This document shows positions 56,234 to 64,000 of a stretch of DNA of 64,000 nt, piece after piece (the stretch's first letter is position 1; the number at the start of each line of letters is the position of its first letter). The notes beneath the pieces are model-generated. The model saw nothing but the letters and a program-made list of their open reading frames with translations. It was not told the DNA's origin and did no database searches. The translations under genes and the position numbers were made by a program. The DNA comes from Planctomycetaceae bacterium. GTDB lineage: Bacteria; Planctomycetota; Planctomycetia; Planctomycetales; Planctomycetaceae. The stretch is taken from contig JAKFWA010000023.1 of NCBI GenBank assembly GCA_021732995.1, positions 62,001-126,000 of the forward strand, written 5' to 3'.

Positions 56234-56292
56234 TTATAGAACACACGCGTCAAGCAACTGGCGCGATACGCTCAGAGTGAGCGCAACACTCG

Positions 56293-59200
56293 CTACTCTT
56301 GCGGCAAAGAAGGTGTGTTATCCAACGCATAGACGACCACAATTCCCTGTCCTGATGCGTTGATTCCGCAAACGGCGACGGATGGAGACTGCGGGGCAAA
56401 AGCAAGATACTCCCAACGCTCGCCCTCAGAATCCGGCACTCGGATTTCACGCAGTGGAGCGCCGTCAGACGCGTTCCAGAGTGCCAGCGTGCTCTTTCCG
56501 CTGATCGCAGCAATCGCTTTACCGTCTGGGGAGAACGCCACGGGTCGGACAGCGCGCGGGACTCGCCAACTGGCTTCGAGCACACCCCCGGCAGCGTACA
56601 AATTGATCGAACCGCTGGTGATGTCTGTACTCTTGTCGTATTGCATCAAACCGACCGCGATACGCTTGCCGTCGGGCGAGAAGGCGAAACTCAATGGGCT
56701 GCCGCCGCCGAGGTGTCCGTTGGGAATCAGCAGCACCTTCGTGACTTTGGTGTCTACCAGGTCCCAGAGTTTGACTCCCGTGCCGGGCGTGCCCACGCCG
56801 GGATACCAATGACCGGCACTCCCGAAAACAGACCCATCCCGCGAGAACCCGATCTGAACGACCTGGCCGCTGTGTTCATCTTTCAGATCACACATCAGCT
56901 CGCCCGACTTGGCGTCCCAGACTTTGATCAGCCCCGAAGTCGGACCATGTCCCAGACGTCGGACGCCATCCTGCTGATAATCGATCGCTTCGCCGCAAGT
57001 GACCAGCAGGTGGCCGTCCTTTGAGAACGCCAGCGCCCACACGTTGTCGTGGGCCAGCGGCAGCTTCAGGAACTCTGGCAGGAGTTTCTTGTTGCCATCT
57101 TCCGTCACGCGCTCCACGCCGTCGAACGATCGTTTCAACTGCCCTGTGCGTACGTCGAAGAGCTTCACTTGGCCCAGCCTGCTGCCGACGGCCAAGGTGT
57201 TCGAAACAGGGGAGAACGTCAGCGCCATGGCGTCGGTCGATCGCGTGCGGGCGTTTTGAACATCCTTGTTGGCGAGGATGGCTTCCTCATCCGCGGTCAA
57301 GAGCTTCACCGTCGAGACGGCCTTGCCGGTTTGAGCATCGATCAAGCTGACGGTGTCAGGTTCGCCCCCCGTTGCCAGCAGCTTGCCGTCGGGCGAATAG
57401 GCCAGCACAGTGACGCGCTGAGTAGCTTGAACACGAAAGACCTGACGCGGTTCGGCCTCAACCACTTTGTTTGCCGCGCGATTGTCAGCTTGAACGCGAA
57501 GCCGGCGGCCGAAGTTCCACGCCACACCATCGCTGAGGTAGGCATTCGAGTTCGCGTGCTTCACCAGCTTGTAGCGGAACTTCAATCCACGACCGATCCG
57601 CTTGCTGCCACTGACGCCGCGTTCGTCATCAACAATCCCCAAGAGTTCCAGGATGCCGATATCCCCTCGAGATGTCTTGAATAGATAAGTCGCGGGCAAG
57701 TCTTTTACGCCGGGTTCCACTACACCGAACGTGAAGTTCGCATGCTTCATGGAATTCGCGGCGCGTTCAGCCGTCATGGTATCCCACTTCAGGTCCTGAA
57801 GGTCCTGAGTGAAAATGCAGCCTTCGCCGACGAGTTGAATGCCCGAGTTGCTCCCTAACGAAATGTCAGCGCCACCCGCTTCGTAGTCAATGTACTTGCG
57901 GTCGCGTTCGAACTCCTCATCGGTTGTTCCCGGTCCATTTCCGACAACCAGCACTTGCGCGCTGCGGAACTGGAAGTACTGCTGGCAGCATGGCGCGCCA
58001 TAGGGGAGCACTCGTTCGATCACGGGACCGAATTCAAGACCTGGCGGCTTTGGGACCGGAGTCTTGATCGCAGCTTCGGTTCTAGCCAGCGCGTAACGAA
58101 CTGAGACGCCTCGGGGATCCGAACTGAGTCCCGTGATCTGCAAGAGGCCGTGACGTCCCGCCCCGGTCTTGAAGATGTAAGTCGCTGACGACTTTCCGTC
58201 CGAGATCATCGTGTGGCAAGCCTCTTTCCAGTGAGCCTTCACCAGATCGTTCAGCAGCGAGCCGTGCACCTCGTGCCATTGCAGCTCTTTAAGTGGGTAG
58301 GCCGCGAATTGCGGGTCCAGCGACCGTAAGCCACCAGTGCCATCTGCTTCGATGAACGCCGCGACATCCACACCGTTCTTTTCTCGCCATTGCCGGTATT
58401 CCTCGTCAGAGATCTCTTCATCCTTGCGATTCGGAAAAGCATCCTGGGCCGAAAGCGACTTTCCGGTATCGAGGTCGAACCACAAGAATGACGGTGCAGC
58501 GTTTTCCAGAATCAGCTCATTGCGTTCCGGCTCATAACCCGCAGGCAGTTTCGAACCTTTCCCAGACTGAATCACCTTGATCCCCTCATCCCAATCCTTG
58601 GATCGAATGAGCTTGTATCGAATCCGTACGCCGTGCGGTTTTTCGCTGACGCTGACCCGCAGAATGCCACGGCTGTTGCTGGACGTGCGAATGAAATACG
58701 TGCCCGATTTGAATCTCTGTGGTACCTCAAACATCGCCAGTTCCTCGGGGTCGGTGAGGACGGGATCGAGAGCATCACCCTTGGATCTCTTCGGCTTGAA
58801 GTCGTCAGCCAAACGCCAGTTACTCAGGACTTCCTCGGGAGTCGCCGTGTCCCATTTACTGTCTTCGACATCCACGACCAGCATGCGCCAGCCCTGCAGA
58901 CCCTCGTTGGGGCTGAAGCCTGAGAACTCCAGATCCATGCCGGCGTTCAGAGCCCAGTTGAAGATCTTCTTGCGTCCAAGGATCAGCTCTTTGGAACCCG
59001 TCTGCCCCGTCTCCAGATCCAGGAAGGTCGAGGGGTGACTTCCCTTCCCCGGATCCTGAAGAGTCACTTCCACGACTGGAGCAAAACCGGGCTGCGTCTT
59101 CTGCTCAACAGGCAGGAACAGCTTGTATCGAATCTCCACTCCACGAGGCTGATCGTGATATCTGACGATTTGCAGCAGGCCCATGCCGCCCGCCCGAGTG

Positions 59201-61413
59201 CTGAAACCATAAGTCTTCGGTAAGGGGCCTTCGGTACGAATAGAATCCACAGTCGCACGCTTCAAGGCTTCAACCAATTGCTCGGGAGTAATCGCATCCC
59301 ATTGAGCATCCTCCAACGATACTGACCCAAAGCCCGTTTCCCCGGCAGTGCCCAGCCCACCATGGCCCGGCTCTACACCGGCCGAGAAGTCCACATCGGC
59401 CGTGAAGTCTTCACCAGCGAAACCGTCGAAGCTGGTGATTTCGCGATTGGTGTCGATGTCAAACCAGGGCCATGGCGCCTGATTGTTCGCACGGATCAAA
59501 CGCTCCTGAACCGGACCGAAGGCACGAGTGCCCGCACGATGTTCTGCCCAGGCCTGAGTTGCCCGCAACTTCACTTCGGCGGTGTTGATCTCACTCAGAG
59601 CGATGTTGAACTCGCGGTTGGAAAGCTCGCCAGACTTATGCTGCGCAATGCTCAGTTCATGCTTAACCCACGCGACTTTGAAGCTCGCGATCTCGGCCTT
59701 CAAGGCATCCACTCGCGCTGTTTTTATGCGGAACTCTGCTGTGGATGTATCATGGAACCATGCATCTTGAGCCTGCAGTTTCTCCAATGCCGCTTCCGAT
59801 TTCTCAAGCTGCAACTTCGGCATGAGCGCCATTCGATACGAGACGTTCGGCGGCGAACCTTTGGCTGCCTTTGCGGGACCTCGAGTCCACGCGAGGTCTG
59901 AGAGATGCGGCGTCGACGGATTGATTTTCGAATCGGAACTGGTGGTCCAGCCGCCTCGGATTTCTTCACCCACCGTCCGCACGGAGATCTCCCCGGAACG
60001 CGCATCCCCCTCGCGCCAGGTGCCGTTGTAACGCCGTTCGATCCGCGACCATTTGAGTTGGATCTCACCCTTCTCTTTACCGAACGTGTCGCTGTAGGTG
60101 CCGGTGTATTCGTTGTCGTTGACCTTCTTCAGAACGACCTGCCCCCACTCATCGCCGGACCATTCGCCTGCAATCTCGGGTGGCTGCGTGCCCAGCATAA
60201 ACACTATCAGTGCGCTGATTCCCAGGAATGCCAGCAGTTCGAAGAACCCCTGGCGAGTCGCCAGTCGCGACCACCAGTGACGATGAGGCGGCTTGATCAG
60301 CATCGCGGGCAGTGGCGATGTCGCAGGCTGCTGCAGGTGCGCGAGGCATTGCTCCAGCAGATCGCTAACTTCCTGCGCCGAGCTGAAGCGCCGCGCGCGA
60401 TCTTTCTCCAACAGGCGATCCACGATGGAGATGAACCATGGCGGCAATTCAGGATTGAGCGAACCCAATGCTTGCGGCGCCTCATCAACGACTCGTCGCA
60501 CAGTGGCGATGGTGGAGTTCGCTCGGAACGGAGAAACGCCGCTGGCCATTTCGTAGAGCACGCTGCCGAGACTGAAAAGATCCGAGCGGGCATCGAGTTG
60601 TTCACCGCGCGCTTGCTCGGGTGACATATACTGAGGCGTCCCCGCGATGCCGCCTTGAGTGAGCGTGGCGTCATCAGCCGCTCGCGCCAGACCGAAGTCG
60701 GTCAGCACCGCGCGCTCCACGCCCTTTTCTAGAAGAATGTTCGCGGGCTTCACGTCGCGATGCACCAGACCTTGCTCATGCGCCGCCGCAAGACCAGCCG
60801 CCGCCTGCATGCCAATGCGCAGGATCTCTTTCAGCTCCAATGCACCTTGCGCCGCCAGCCTTTGAGCCAATGATTCTCCCGCAACGAGCGGCATCACCAG
60901 GAACGGCAAACGACCGCTGGCCTGCACCTGATGGATGGCCAGCACGTTGGGATGCACGACCGCAGCCGCAGCTTGTGCCTCGCGAGCGAACCGCTTCTTC
61001 GCCAACGAACTTTGAGCCAGATGCGGCGCGAGCACTTTGATCGCCACGCACCGCTTGAGTTCCTTATCGAAGCCTTTCAGCACGACACCCATGCCGCCGC
61101 GACCGACGATCTCCAACACGTCATAGCCGCCGAGGCGACCGAGCACGTTGGGCTCATCTGACGGTTCAAGGTGCTCGACGGTGAAGTCGATGTCCGACCA
61201 TTCTTCGCGCGGCGGCAGCGTCGCATCCAGTTCATCAGACGCGAGCAACTTCGCCGCCTCGCGGCACCATTCTGCTCCGCCCGCCATGCGTTCCAGAGTC
61301 GCACTGCATTCCGCGCACTCTTCCAGATGCTGGTGCAACGCGGCTTCTTTATCTGTTGGCAGCCCCCCCGCTAACGCAGATTCCAGCAGAGCCACTGAGC
61401 ATTGAGGGTTCAT
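56293..61413 (-). CDS. Giant Ser/Thr kinase: anti-sigma zinc finger, kinase, TM, four novel repeat modules, WD40 propeller
   Basis: The 1706-residue protein has, in order, an N-terminal zinc-finger like zf-HC2 (Cys5, His29, Cys33, Cys36), a Hanks-type kinase (about 97-365; GRGGMGVV, Lys126, HRDVKPAN with Asp220, Asp239 of DFG), one transmembrane helix (about 395-415), a short beta-rich section and a helical stretch (about 530-630), four repeats (about 636-1285), then seven WD40 blades (about 1335-1706; each ending in the SPDGK/VxLFD style). The repeats contain WDxxT, YxFKT, GILQI, and PRGVxIRYKL elements. The ECF sigma factor gene ends inside its start by 4 bp, so translation is coupled, and the zinc finger suggests it binds that sigma factor. 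The kinase probably controls release. No ribosome site is needed beyond the coupled one. Confidence 0.88.
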   Translation of the reverse strand: MNPQCSVALLESALAGGLPTDKEAALHQHLEECAECSATLERMAGGAEWCREAAKLLASDELDATLPPREEWSDIDFTVEHLEPSDEPNVLGRLGGYDVLEIVGRGGMGVVLKGFDKELKRCVAIKVLAPHLAQSSLAKKRFAREAQAAAAVVHPNVLAIHQVQASGRLPFLVMPLVAGESLAQRLAAQGALELKEILRIGMQAAAGLAAAHEQGLVHRDVKPANILLEKGVERAVLTDFGLARAADDATLTQGGIAGTPQYMSPEQARGEQLDARSDLFSLGSVLYEMASGVSPFRANSTIATVRRVVDEAPQALGSLNPELPPWFISIVDRLLEKDRARRFSSAQEVSDLLEQCLAHLQQPATSPLPAMLIKPPHRHWWSRLATRQGFFELLAFLGISALIVFMLGTQPPEIAGEWSGDEWGQVVLKKVNDNEYTGTYSDTFGKEKGEIQLKWSRIERRYNGTWREGDARSGEISVRTVGEEIRGGWTTSSDSKINPSTPHLSDLAWTRGPAKAAKGSPPNVSYRMALMPKLQLEKSEAALEKLQAQDAWFHDTSTAEFRIKTARVDALKAEIASFKVAWVKHELSIAQHKSGELSNREFNIALSEINTAEVKLRATQAWAEHRAGTRAFGPVQERLIRANNQAPWPWFDIDTNREITSFDGFAGEDFTADVDFSAGVEPGHGGLGTAGETGFGSVSLEDAQWDAITPEQLVEALKRATVDSIRTEGPLPKTYGFSTRAGGMGLLQIVRYHDQPRGVEIRYKLFLPVEQKTQPGFAPVVEVTLQDPGKGSHPSTFLDLETGQTGSKELILGRKKIFNWALNAGMDLEFSGFSPNEGLQGWRMLVVDVEDSKWDTATPEEVLSNWRLADDFKPKRSKGDALDPVLTDPEELAMFEVPQRFKSGTYFIRTSSNSRGILRVSVSEKPHGVRIRYKLIRSKDWDEGIKVIQSGKGSKLPAGYEPERNELILENAAPSFLWFDLDTGKSLSAQDAFPNRKDEEISDEEYRQWREKNGVDVAAFIEADGTGGLRSLDPQFAAYPLKELQWHEVHGSLLNDLVKAHWKEACHTMISDGKSSATYIFKTGAGRHGLLQITGLSSDPRGVSVRYALARTEAAIKTPVPKPPGLEFGPVIERVLPYGAPCCQQYFQFRSAQVLVVGNGPGTTDEEFERDRKYIDYEAGGADISLGSNSGIQLVGEGCIFTQDLQDLKWDTMTAERAANSMKHANFTFGVVEPGVKDLPATYLFKTSRGDIGILELLGIVDDERGVSGSKRIGRGLKFRYKLVKHANSNAYLSDGVAWNFGRRLRVQADNRAANKVVEAEPRQVFRVQATQRVTVLAYSPDGKLLATGGEPDTVSLIDAQTGKAVSTVKLLTADEEAILANKDVQNARTRSTDAMALTFSPVSNTLAVGSRLGQVKLFDVRTGQLKRSFDGVERVTEDGNKKLLPEFLKLPLAHDNVWALAFSKDGHLLVTCGEAIDYQQDGVRRLGHGPTSGLIKVWDAKSGELMCDLKDEHSGQVVQIGFSRDGSVFGSAGHWYPGVGTPGTGVKLWDLVDTKVTKVLLIPNGHLGGGSPLSFAFSPDGKRIAVGLMQYDKSTDITSGSINLYAAGGVLEASWRVPRAVRPVAFSPDGKAIAAISGKSTLALWNASDGAPLREIRVPDSEGERWEYLAFAPQSPSVAVCGINASGQGIVVVYALDNTPSLPQE

Positions 61414-62009
61414 GTGAGCTTCTCCAATTCATTCACCGCAGCCTGTAGCCGGACCAGTACGCGACACTTGGCGACTCGAACCGCCCCCACCTGCATGCCG
61501 AGTTTCTGAGCGGCTTCGGCGGGAGAAGTTCCCAACACGCCGGTTTCCCAGAAGGCTTGCCAAGTGGTGGCCTGAACTTCGCGCTGCACTCGTTCGGCAG
61601 CTTGATGGAACAACACTCGCCGCAGTTCCTGATCGAACTCAGCAGTCTCGGCCGCCGCATCTTCCGGCAGTTGATCCAGCATGAGTTGCAGTTCAGACCC
61701 GCCAGCCGCGGTGACTCGCCGATCGCGTTGCTTCAGCCAGTTGATGACCAGGTTGCGAGCCACTCGTCGCAGCCAACCGCGAAACGACCCGCGTTCTTTG
61801 GCGGGATCCCAGCGGTCGATGCTGCGACTTACGGCCATGAAGAGTTCCTGCATGACTTCGCGAGCATCCGCGTCCTGCAGTCCATGCCGTCGCAACAACC
61901 GAAAAGCCACAGGCTCATACAGCGACACAAACTCAACCCACGCCTCGTGATCCTGCGAATCACGCAGCCGCAACAGCAGGCTGGCACGGGTCGTTGGTGA
62001 TTGTGTCAT
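61410..62009 (-). CDS. ECF sigma factor linked to the giant kinase
   Basis: The 199-residue protein has sigma70 regions 2 and 4: region 2 includes EFVSLYEPVAFRLLRRHGL, DAREVMQELFMAVSRSIDRWDP and FRGWLRRVARNLVINWLKQR (the -10 recognition helix), and region 4 includes the helix-turn-helix TSPAEAAQKLGMQVGAVRVAKCRVLVRL. Length and layout fit ECF sigma factors. Planctomycetes have several ECF groups located next to Ser/Thr kinases, and this fits. AGGA lies 7 nt before the ATG. Its stop overlaps the kinase start (ATGA). Upstream are a TGTAAC (reverse complement of 62050-62055) and TATAC (near 62025) that might form an auto-promoter. Confidence 0.92.
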   Translation of the reverse strand: MTQSPTTRASLLLRLRDSQDHEAWVEFVSLYEPVAFRLLRRHGLQDADAREVMQELFMAVSRSIDRWDPAKERGSFRGWLRRVARNLVINWLKQRDRRVTAAGGSELQLMLDQLPEDAAAETAEFDQELRRVLFHQAAERVQREVQATTWQAFWETGVLGTSPAEAAQKLGMQVGAVRVAKCRVLVRLQAAVNELEKLT

Positions 62010-62130
62010 GGTCGTTTCCTAACCGTATACACACCCAAAAGCGACTGGCGTTACACGGAATGTGGAAACGTTTGGCGGCGAGAGTTCATTGCGAATTCAG
62101 ACCGGGCGGTCGTGCTTTTGGAACATTGAG

Positions 62131-62210
62131 CCACGGAGAGCACAGAGAACAGATTCGCCTGGGAACCTCTGTGTTCTCTGAGCCTCTGTGTTCTCTGAGC
62201 CTCTGTGTTT
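62131..62210. repeat. Tandem 17-bp repeat with inverted partner
   Basis: The unit CCTCTGTGTTCTCTGAG is repeated at 62166-62182 and 62183-62199 with a partial third copy to 62210. Just before, 62131-62152 (CCACGGAGAGCACAGAGAAC...) is its approximate inverse. Similar CTCTGTGTTCTCTG arrays are scattered through many environmental bacterial genomes. It lies about 80 bp upstream of the plus-strand propeller gene. Confidence 0.75.
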
Positions 62211-62288
62211 CAATCTCCTCTGGTTCCGCAGCAAGACGGCGCCCGTGCGGATATAGTCCAGTCGCTCGATCAACTTTAGGAGGATCCC

Positions 62289-63647
62289 ATGACTGAATTC
62301 GGACGTTTGTCATTGTTGATTTGCCTCAGTGTGCTGCTGGTCTCAAATTCAAGTCTTGCGGACGACTGGCCGCAGTGGCTTGGTCCACAGCGCGATGGTG
62401 TGTGGCGCGAGACTGAAATTATCGAAAAGATCCCGGCCTCTGGTTTGAAGATTCGTTGGCGGACGCCGATCGGATCGGGTTACTCGGGACCATCGGTTGT
62501 TGGCTCGCGAGTGTTCGTGACCGATCGCAAGATCAACGAAGGCGCTGATCCTCAAAGTCCCTTCCAACGCGGCGCCGTGCCGTCGTTGGAACGCGTGCTG
62601 TGCCTCGACGAGGCGACGGGAAAGGTCATCTGGGAGCATGCTTATCCGTGCGTGTACACAGTGAGTTATCCCGCCGGTCCGCGTTGCACGCCGACCGTTA
62701 GCGGTGATCGAGTCTTCACCCTCGGCGCTGAGGGACATCTGAACTGCCTGACGATCGAGAAGGGCGAAGTGGTCTGGAGCCGCGACTTCAAGAAGGACTA
62801 CGGCTTGCGGCTTTCTCCGACTTGGGGGTTCTCATCGCATCCGTTGATCGACGGCAACAAGCTCATCTGCCTGGTCGGCGGCGAGAACTCGGCGGTCGTC
62901 GCCTTCGACACCGCCACCGGCAAAGAACTGTGGAAGGCATTGTCAGCGACGGGACCGCACGGGCCCGGCTACGGACCGCCGATGATTTACGAATCCGCTG
63001 GCGTGCGGCAGCTCATCGTCTGGTTGCCTGACGCGGTCAATGCGCTGGAGCCCGAGACAGGCAAGCTCTTGTGGTCCCACCCGTTCGGCTCGAAGGAAGG
63101 CCTCACGGCGCCAACGCCGCGCAAGTCGGGCGACATGCTGTTCGTAACGTCGTTCTACGATGGTCCCTGCATGCTGAAGCTGGATCAAACCAAACCGGGC
63201 GTTACAGAACTGTGGCGCGGCAAGGGCAAGAACGAACGCCAGACTGACGGCTTGCACTCCATCATGCCCACTCCTTTTATCGTGGATGGCTACATCTACG
63301 GAGTCTGCAGCTACGGCCAACTCCGCTGTCTCAAGGCCGACACCGGCGAACGCATCTGGGAGGACCTGACGGCAACTGCGGCCAATAAAGCTCGGAATGC
63401 GCGCTGGGCGAATGCATTCCTCGTGCAACAGGCCGACCGTTTCTTCATTGCGAACGAACAGGGCGAACTGCTGATCTCGAAACTGACGCCCAAGGGATAT
63501 CAGGAACTCAGCCGCGCTCCGCTGCTGAAACCGACCGGTAATGCCGGAGGACGCTCGGTCGTCTGGTCGCATCCTGCCTTCGCGCACCGCTGCGTGTTCG
63601 CTCGCAACGATGAGGAAATCGTCTGCGCGTCGCTCGCCGCTGAATGA
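62289..63647 (+). CDS. Secreted PQQ-type beta-propeller protein
   Basis: The 452-residue protein has a signal peptide (cleavage near SLADD) and starts DDWPQWLGPQRDGVW, a hallmark of planctomycete PQQ-like proteins. Blade motifs follow: LDEATGKVIWEHAY, FTLGAEGHLNCLTIEKGEVVWSRDF, AFDTATGKELWKAL, ALEPETGKLLWSHPF, CLKADTGERIWEDL. Eight blades are consistent with quinoprotein dehydrogenase or BamB shape, but no cofactor residues are obvious. AGGAGG at 7 nt before the ATG is the strongest ribosome site in the window. It converges on thiS, 29 bp apart. Confidence 0.9.
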   Translation: MTEFGRLSLLICLSVLLVSNSSLADDWPQWLGPQRDGVWRETEIIEKIPASGLKIRWRTPIGSGYSGPSVVGSRVFVTDRKINEGADPQSPFQRGAVPSLERVLCLDEATGKVIWEHAYPCVYTVSYPAGPRCTPTVSGDRVFTLGAEGHLNCLTIEKGEVVWSRDFKKDYGLRLSPTWGFSSHPLIDGNKLICLVGGENSAVVAFDTATGKELWKALSATGPHGPGYGPPMIYESAGVRQLIVWLPDAVNALEPETGKLLWSHPFGSKEGLTAPTPRKSGDMLFVTSFYDGPCMLKLDQTKPGVTELWRGKGKNERQTDGLHSIMPTPFIVDGYIYGVCSYGQLRCLKADTGERIWEDLTATAANKARNARWANAFLVQQADRFFIANEQGELLISKLTPKGYQELSRAPLLKPTGNAGGRSVVWSHPAFAHRCVFARNDEEIVCASLAAE

Positions 63648-63676
63648 ACGTTTTGCTCTGAGCAACGGCTCGATGT

Positions 63677-63886
63677 TCACCCGCCGCCGACGAGCGTAAC
63701 GATTTCCAGTTGATCATCTGGTTGCAGGACGCACTCACCGTGGCGCGTGCGCGGAACGAGTTCACGGTTACGCTCGATGGCGACGAAACGTGGCTGCAGG
63801 CCAAGTTGCTCAACAAGCTGAGCCAGCGTCAGGCCATCGGTGACCGACTTCGCTTCTCCGTTGATCGTGATGTTCAAGGCGAGCAC
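63677..63886 (-). CDS. thiS: Sulfur carrier protein ThiS
   Basis: The 69-residue protein has the beta-grasp pattern of ThiS: LNITINGEAKSV, LTLAQLVEQLGL, FVAIERNRELVPR, DQLEIVTLVGGG with the C-terminal GG that is adenylated and thiocarboxylated to deliver sulfur to the thiazole of thiamin. The start is GTG at 63886 with a weak ribosome site; a TTG at 63877 is in frame. No other thi gene is in the window, and thiG normally next to it is not downstream, so the pathway is split or lies beyond the right edge upstream. Confidence 0.88.
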   Translation of the reverse strand: MLALNITINGEAKSVTDGLTLAQLVEQLGLQPRFVAIERNRELVPRTRHGECVLQPDDQLEIVTLVGGG

Positions 63887-63911
63887 TTTTGATGGTGATT
63901 CGAGGGGATGA

Positions 63912-63967
63912 GCAGGATGGACACTCCTGCCCGTCCTCGCCCCGACGGACAGGATTGTCCGTCCTAC
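63912..63967. repeat. REPIN-like double palindrome near right edge
   Basis: Half-element 63912-63935 (degenerate) and 63944-63967 (perfect arms GACGGACA and TGTCCGTC around GGAT, ending CCTAC) face each other across an 8-nt spacer, the same spacing as at 41206-41260. It lies just upstream of thiS. Confidence 0.7.
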
Positions 63968-64000
63968 GGTCGCGCGAGACGCCTCTGCGATCGGGATAAT

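Noticed and set aside
1-64000. CRISPR arrays, tRNA/rRNA genes, insertion sequences, prophage
   Set aside because: No regularly spaced direct repeats, cloverleaf-like sequences, transposase or phage structural genes were seen by reading; a tRNAscan/Infernal run could still find something missed.

Overview
The window looks like a chromosomal segment of a planctomycete (Planctomycetota, probably a Planctomycetaceae-type lineage). This is inferred from gene content and moderately high GC: several secreted PQQ-type beta-propeller proteins, DUF1501, DUF1598 and DUF3500 proteins, a giant Ser/Thr kinase coupled to an ECF sigma factor, and multidomain esterases. I saw no rRNA, tRNA, transposase, phage gene or CRISPR array, and it reads as ordinary chromosome throughout.

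Layout. 1-6.3 kb: a truncated proline-rich lipoprotein gene (minus), a 0.75-kb gene-free stretch with a long imperfect palindrome, then a 1632-residue double-propeller protein. 6.3-10.8 kb (minus): a receptor-type Ser/Thr kinase, a sugar-phosphate-isomerase-like TIM barrel and a secreted DUF3500 protein. 11.1-17.5 kb (plus): a DUF255 thioredoxin protein fused to a DsbD-alpha-like domain, a small membrane protein, two tandem TatA-type proteins behind a strong sigma70-like promoter, a TPR-glycosyltransferase-like protein and a DUF4261 protein. 18.2-21.1 kb: a propeller-esterase fusion and a secreted propeller.

21.2-30.2 kb is one minus-strand chemosensory operon: STAS protein, hybrid CheA-receiver, CheW, chemoreceptor, CheB, CheR. 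There is no CheY; the receiver is fused to CheA, so the output is probably not ordinary flagellar switching. 30.8-36.2 kb: DUF1598 protein with a clear intrinsic terminator, HflX GTPase, a secreted coiled-coil protein and an orphan sugar-binding lipoprotein.

36.4-43.7 kb (minus) is metabolic: thiolase and FadJ-type beta-oxidation enzyme, alanine dehydrogenase, XTP/dITP pyrophosphatase, MTHFR and an acidic-tailed protein of unknown function. REPIN-like palindromes lie just after two of these stop codons and again at the right end. 43.9-50 kb: a two-domain esterase, a small unknown protein, a secreted esterase, an Ldh-family oxidoreductase and a DUF1501 protein. 50.2-53.3 kb: a zinc-ribbon membrane protein, then a minus-strand set consisting of a PIG-L deacetylase, a trypsin-fold protease without signal peptide, and a 75-residue protein matching that protease's N-terminal module. 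53.6-56.2 kb: a DUF2339 membrane protein.

56.3-62.0 kb is the most distinctive locus: an ECF sigma factor overlapping by 4 bp a 1706-residue protein made of an anti-sigma-type zinc finger, Ser/Thr kinase, one membrane segment, four copies of an about 170-residue module I do not recognise as a named domain, and a seven-bladed WD40 propeller. The window ends with another PQQ-propeller protein, ThiS and a REPIN-like repeat.
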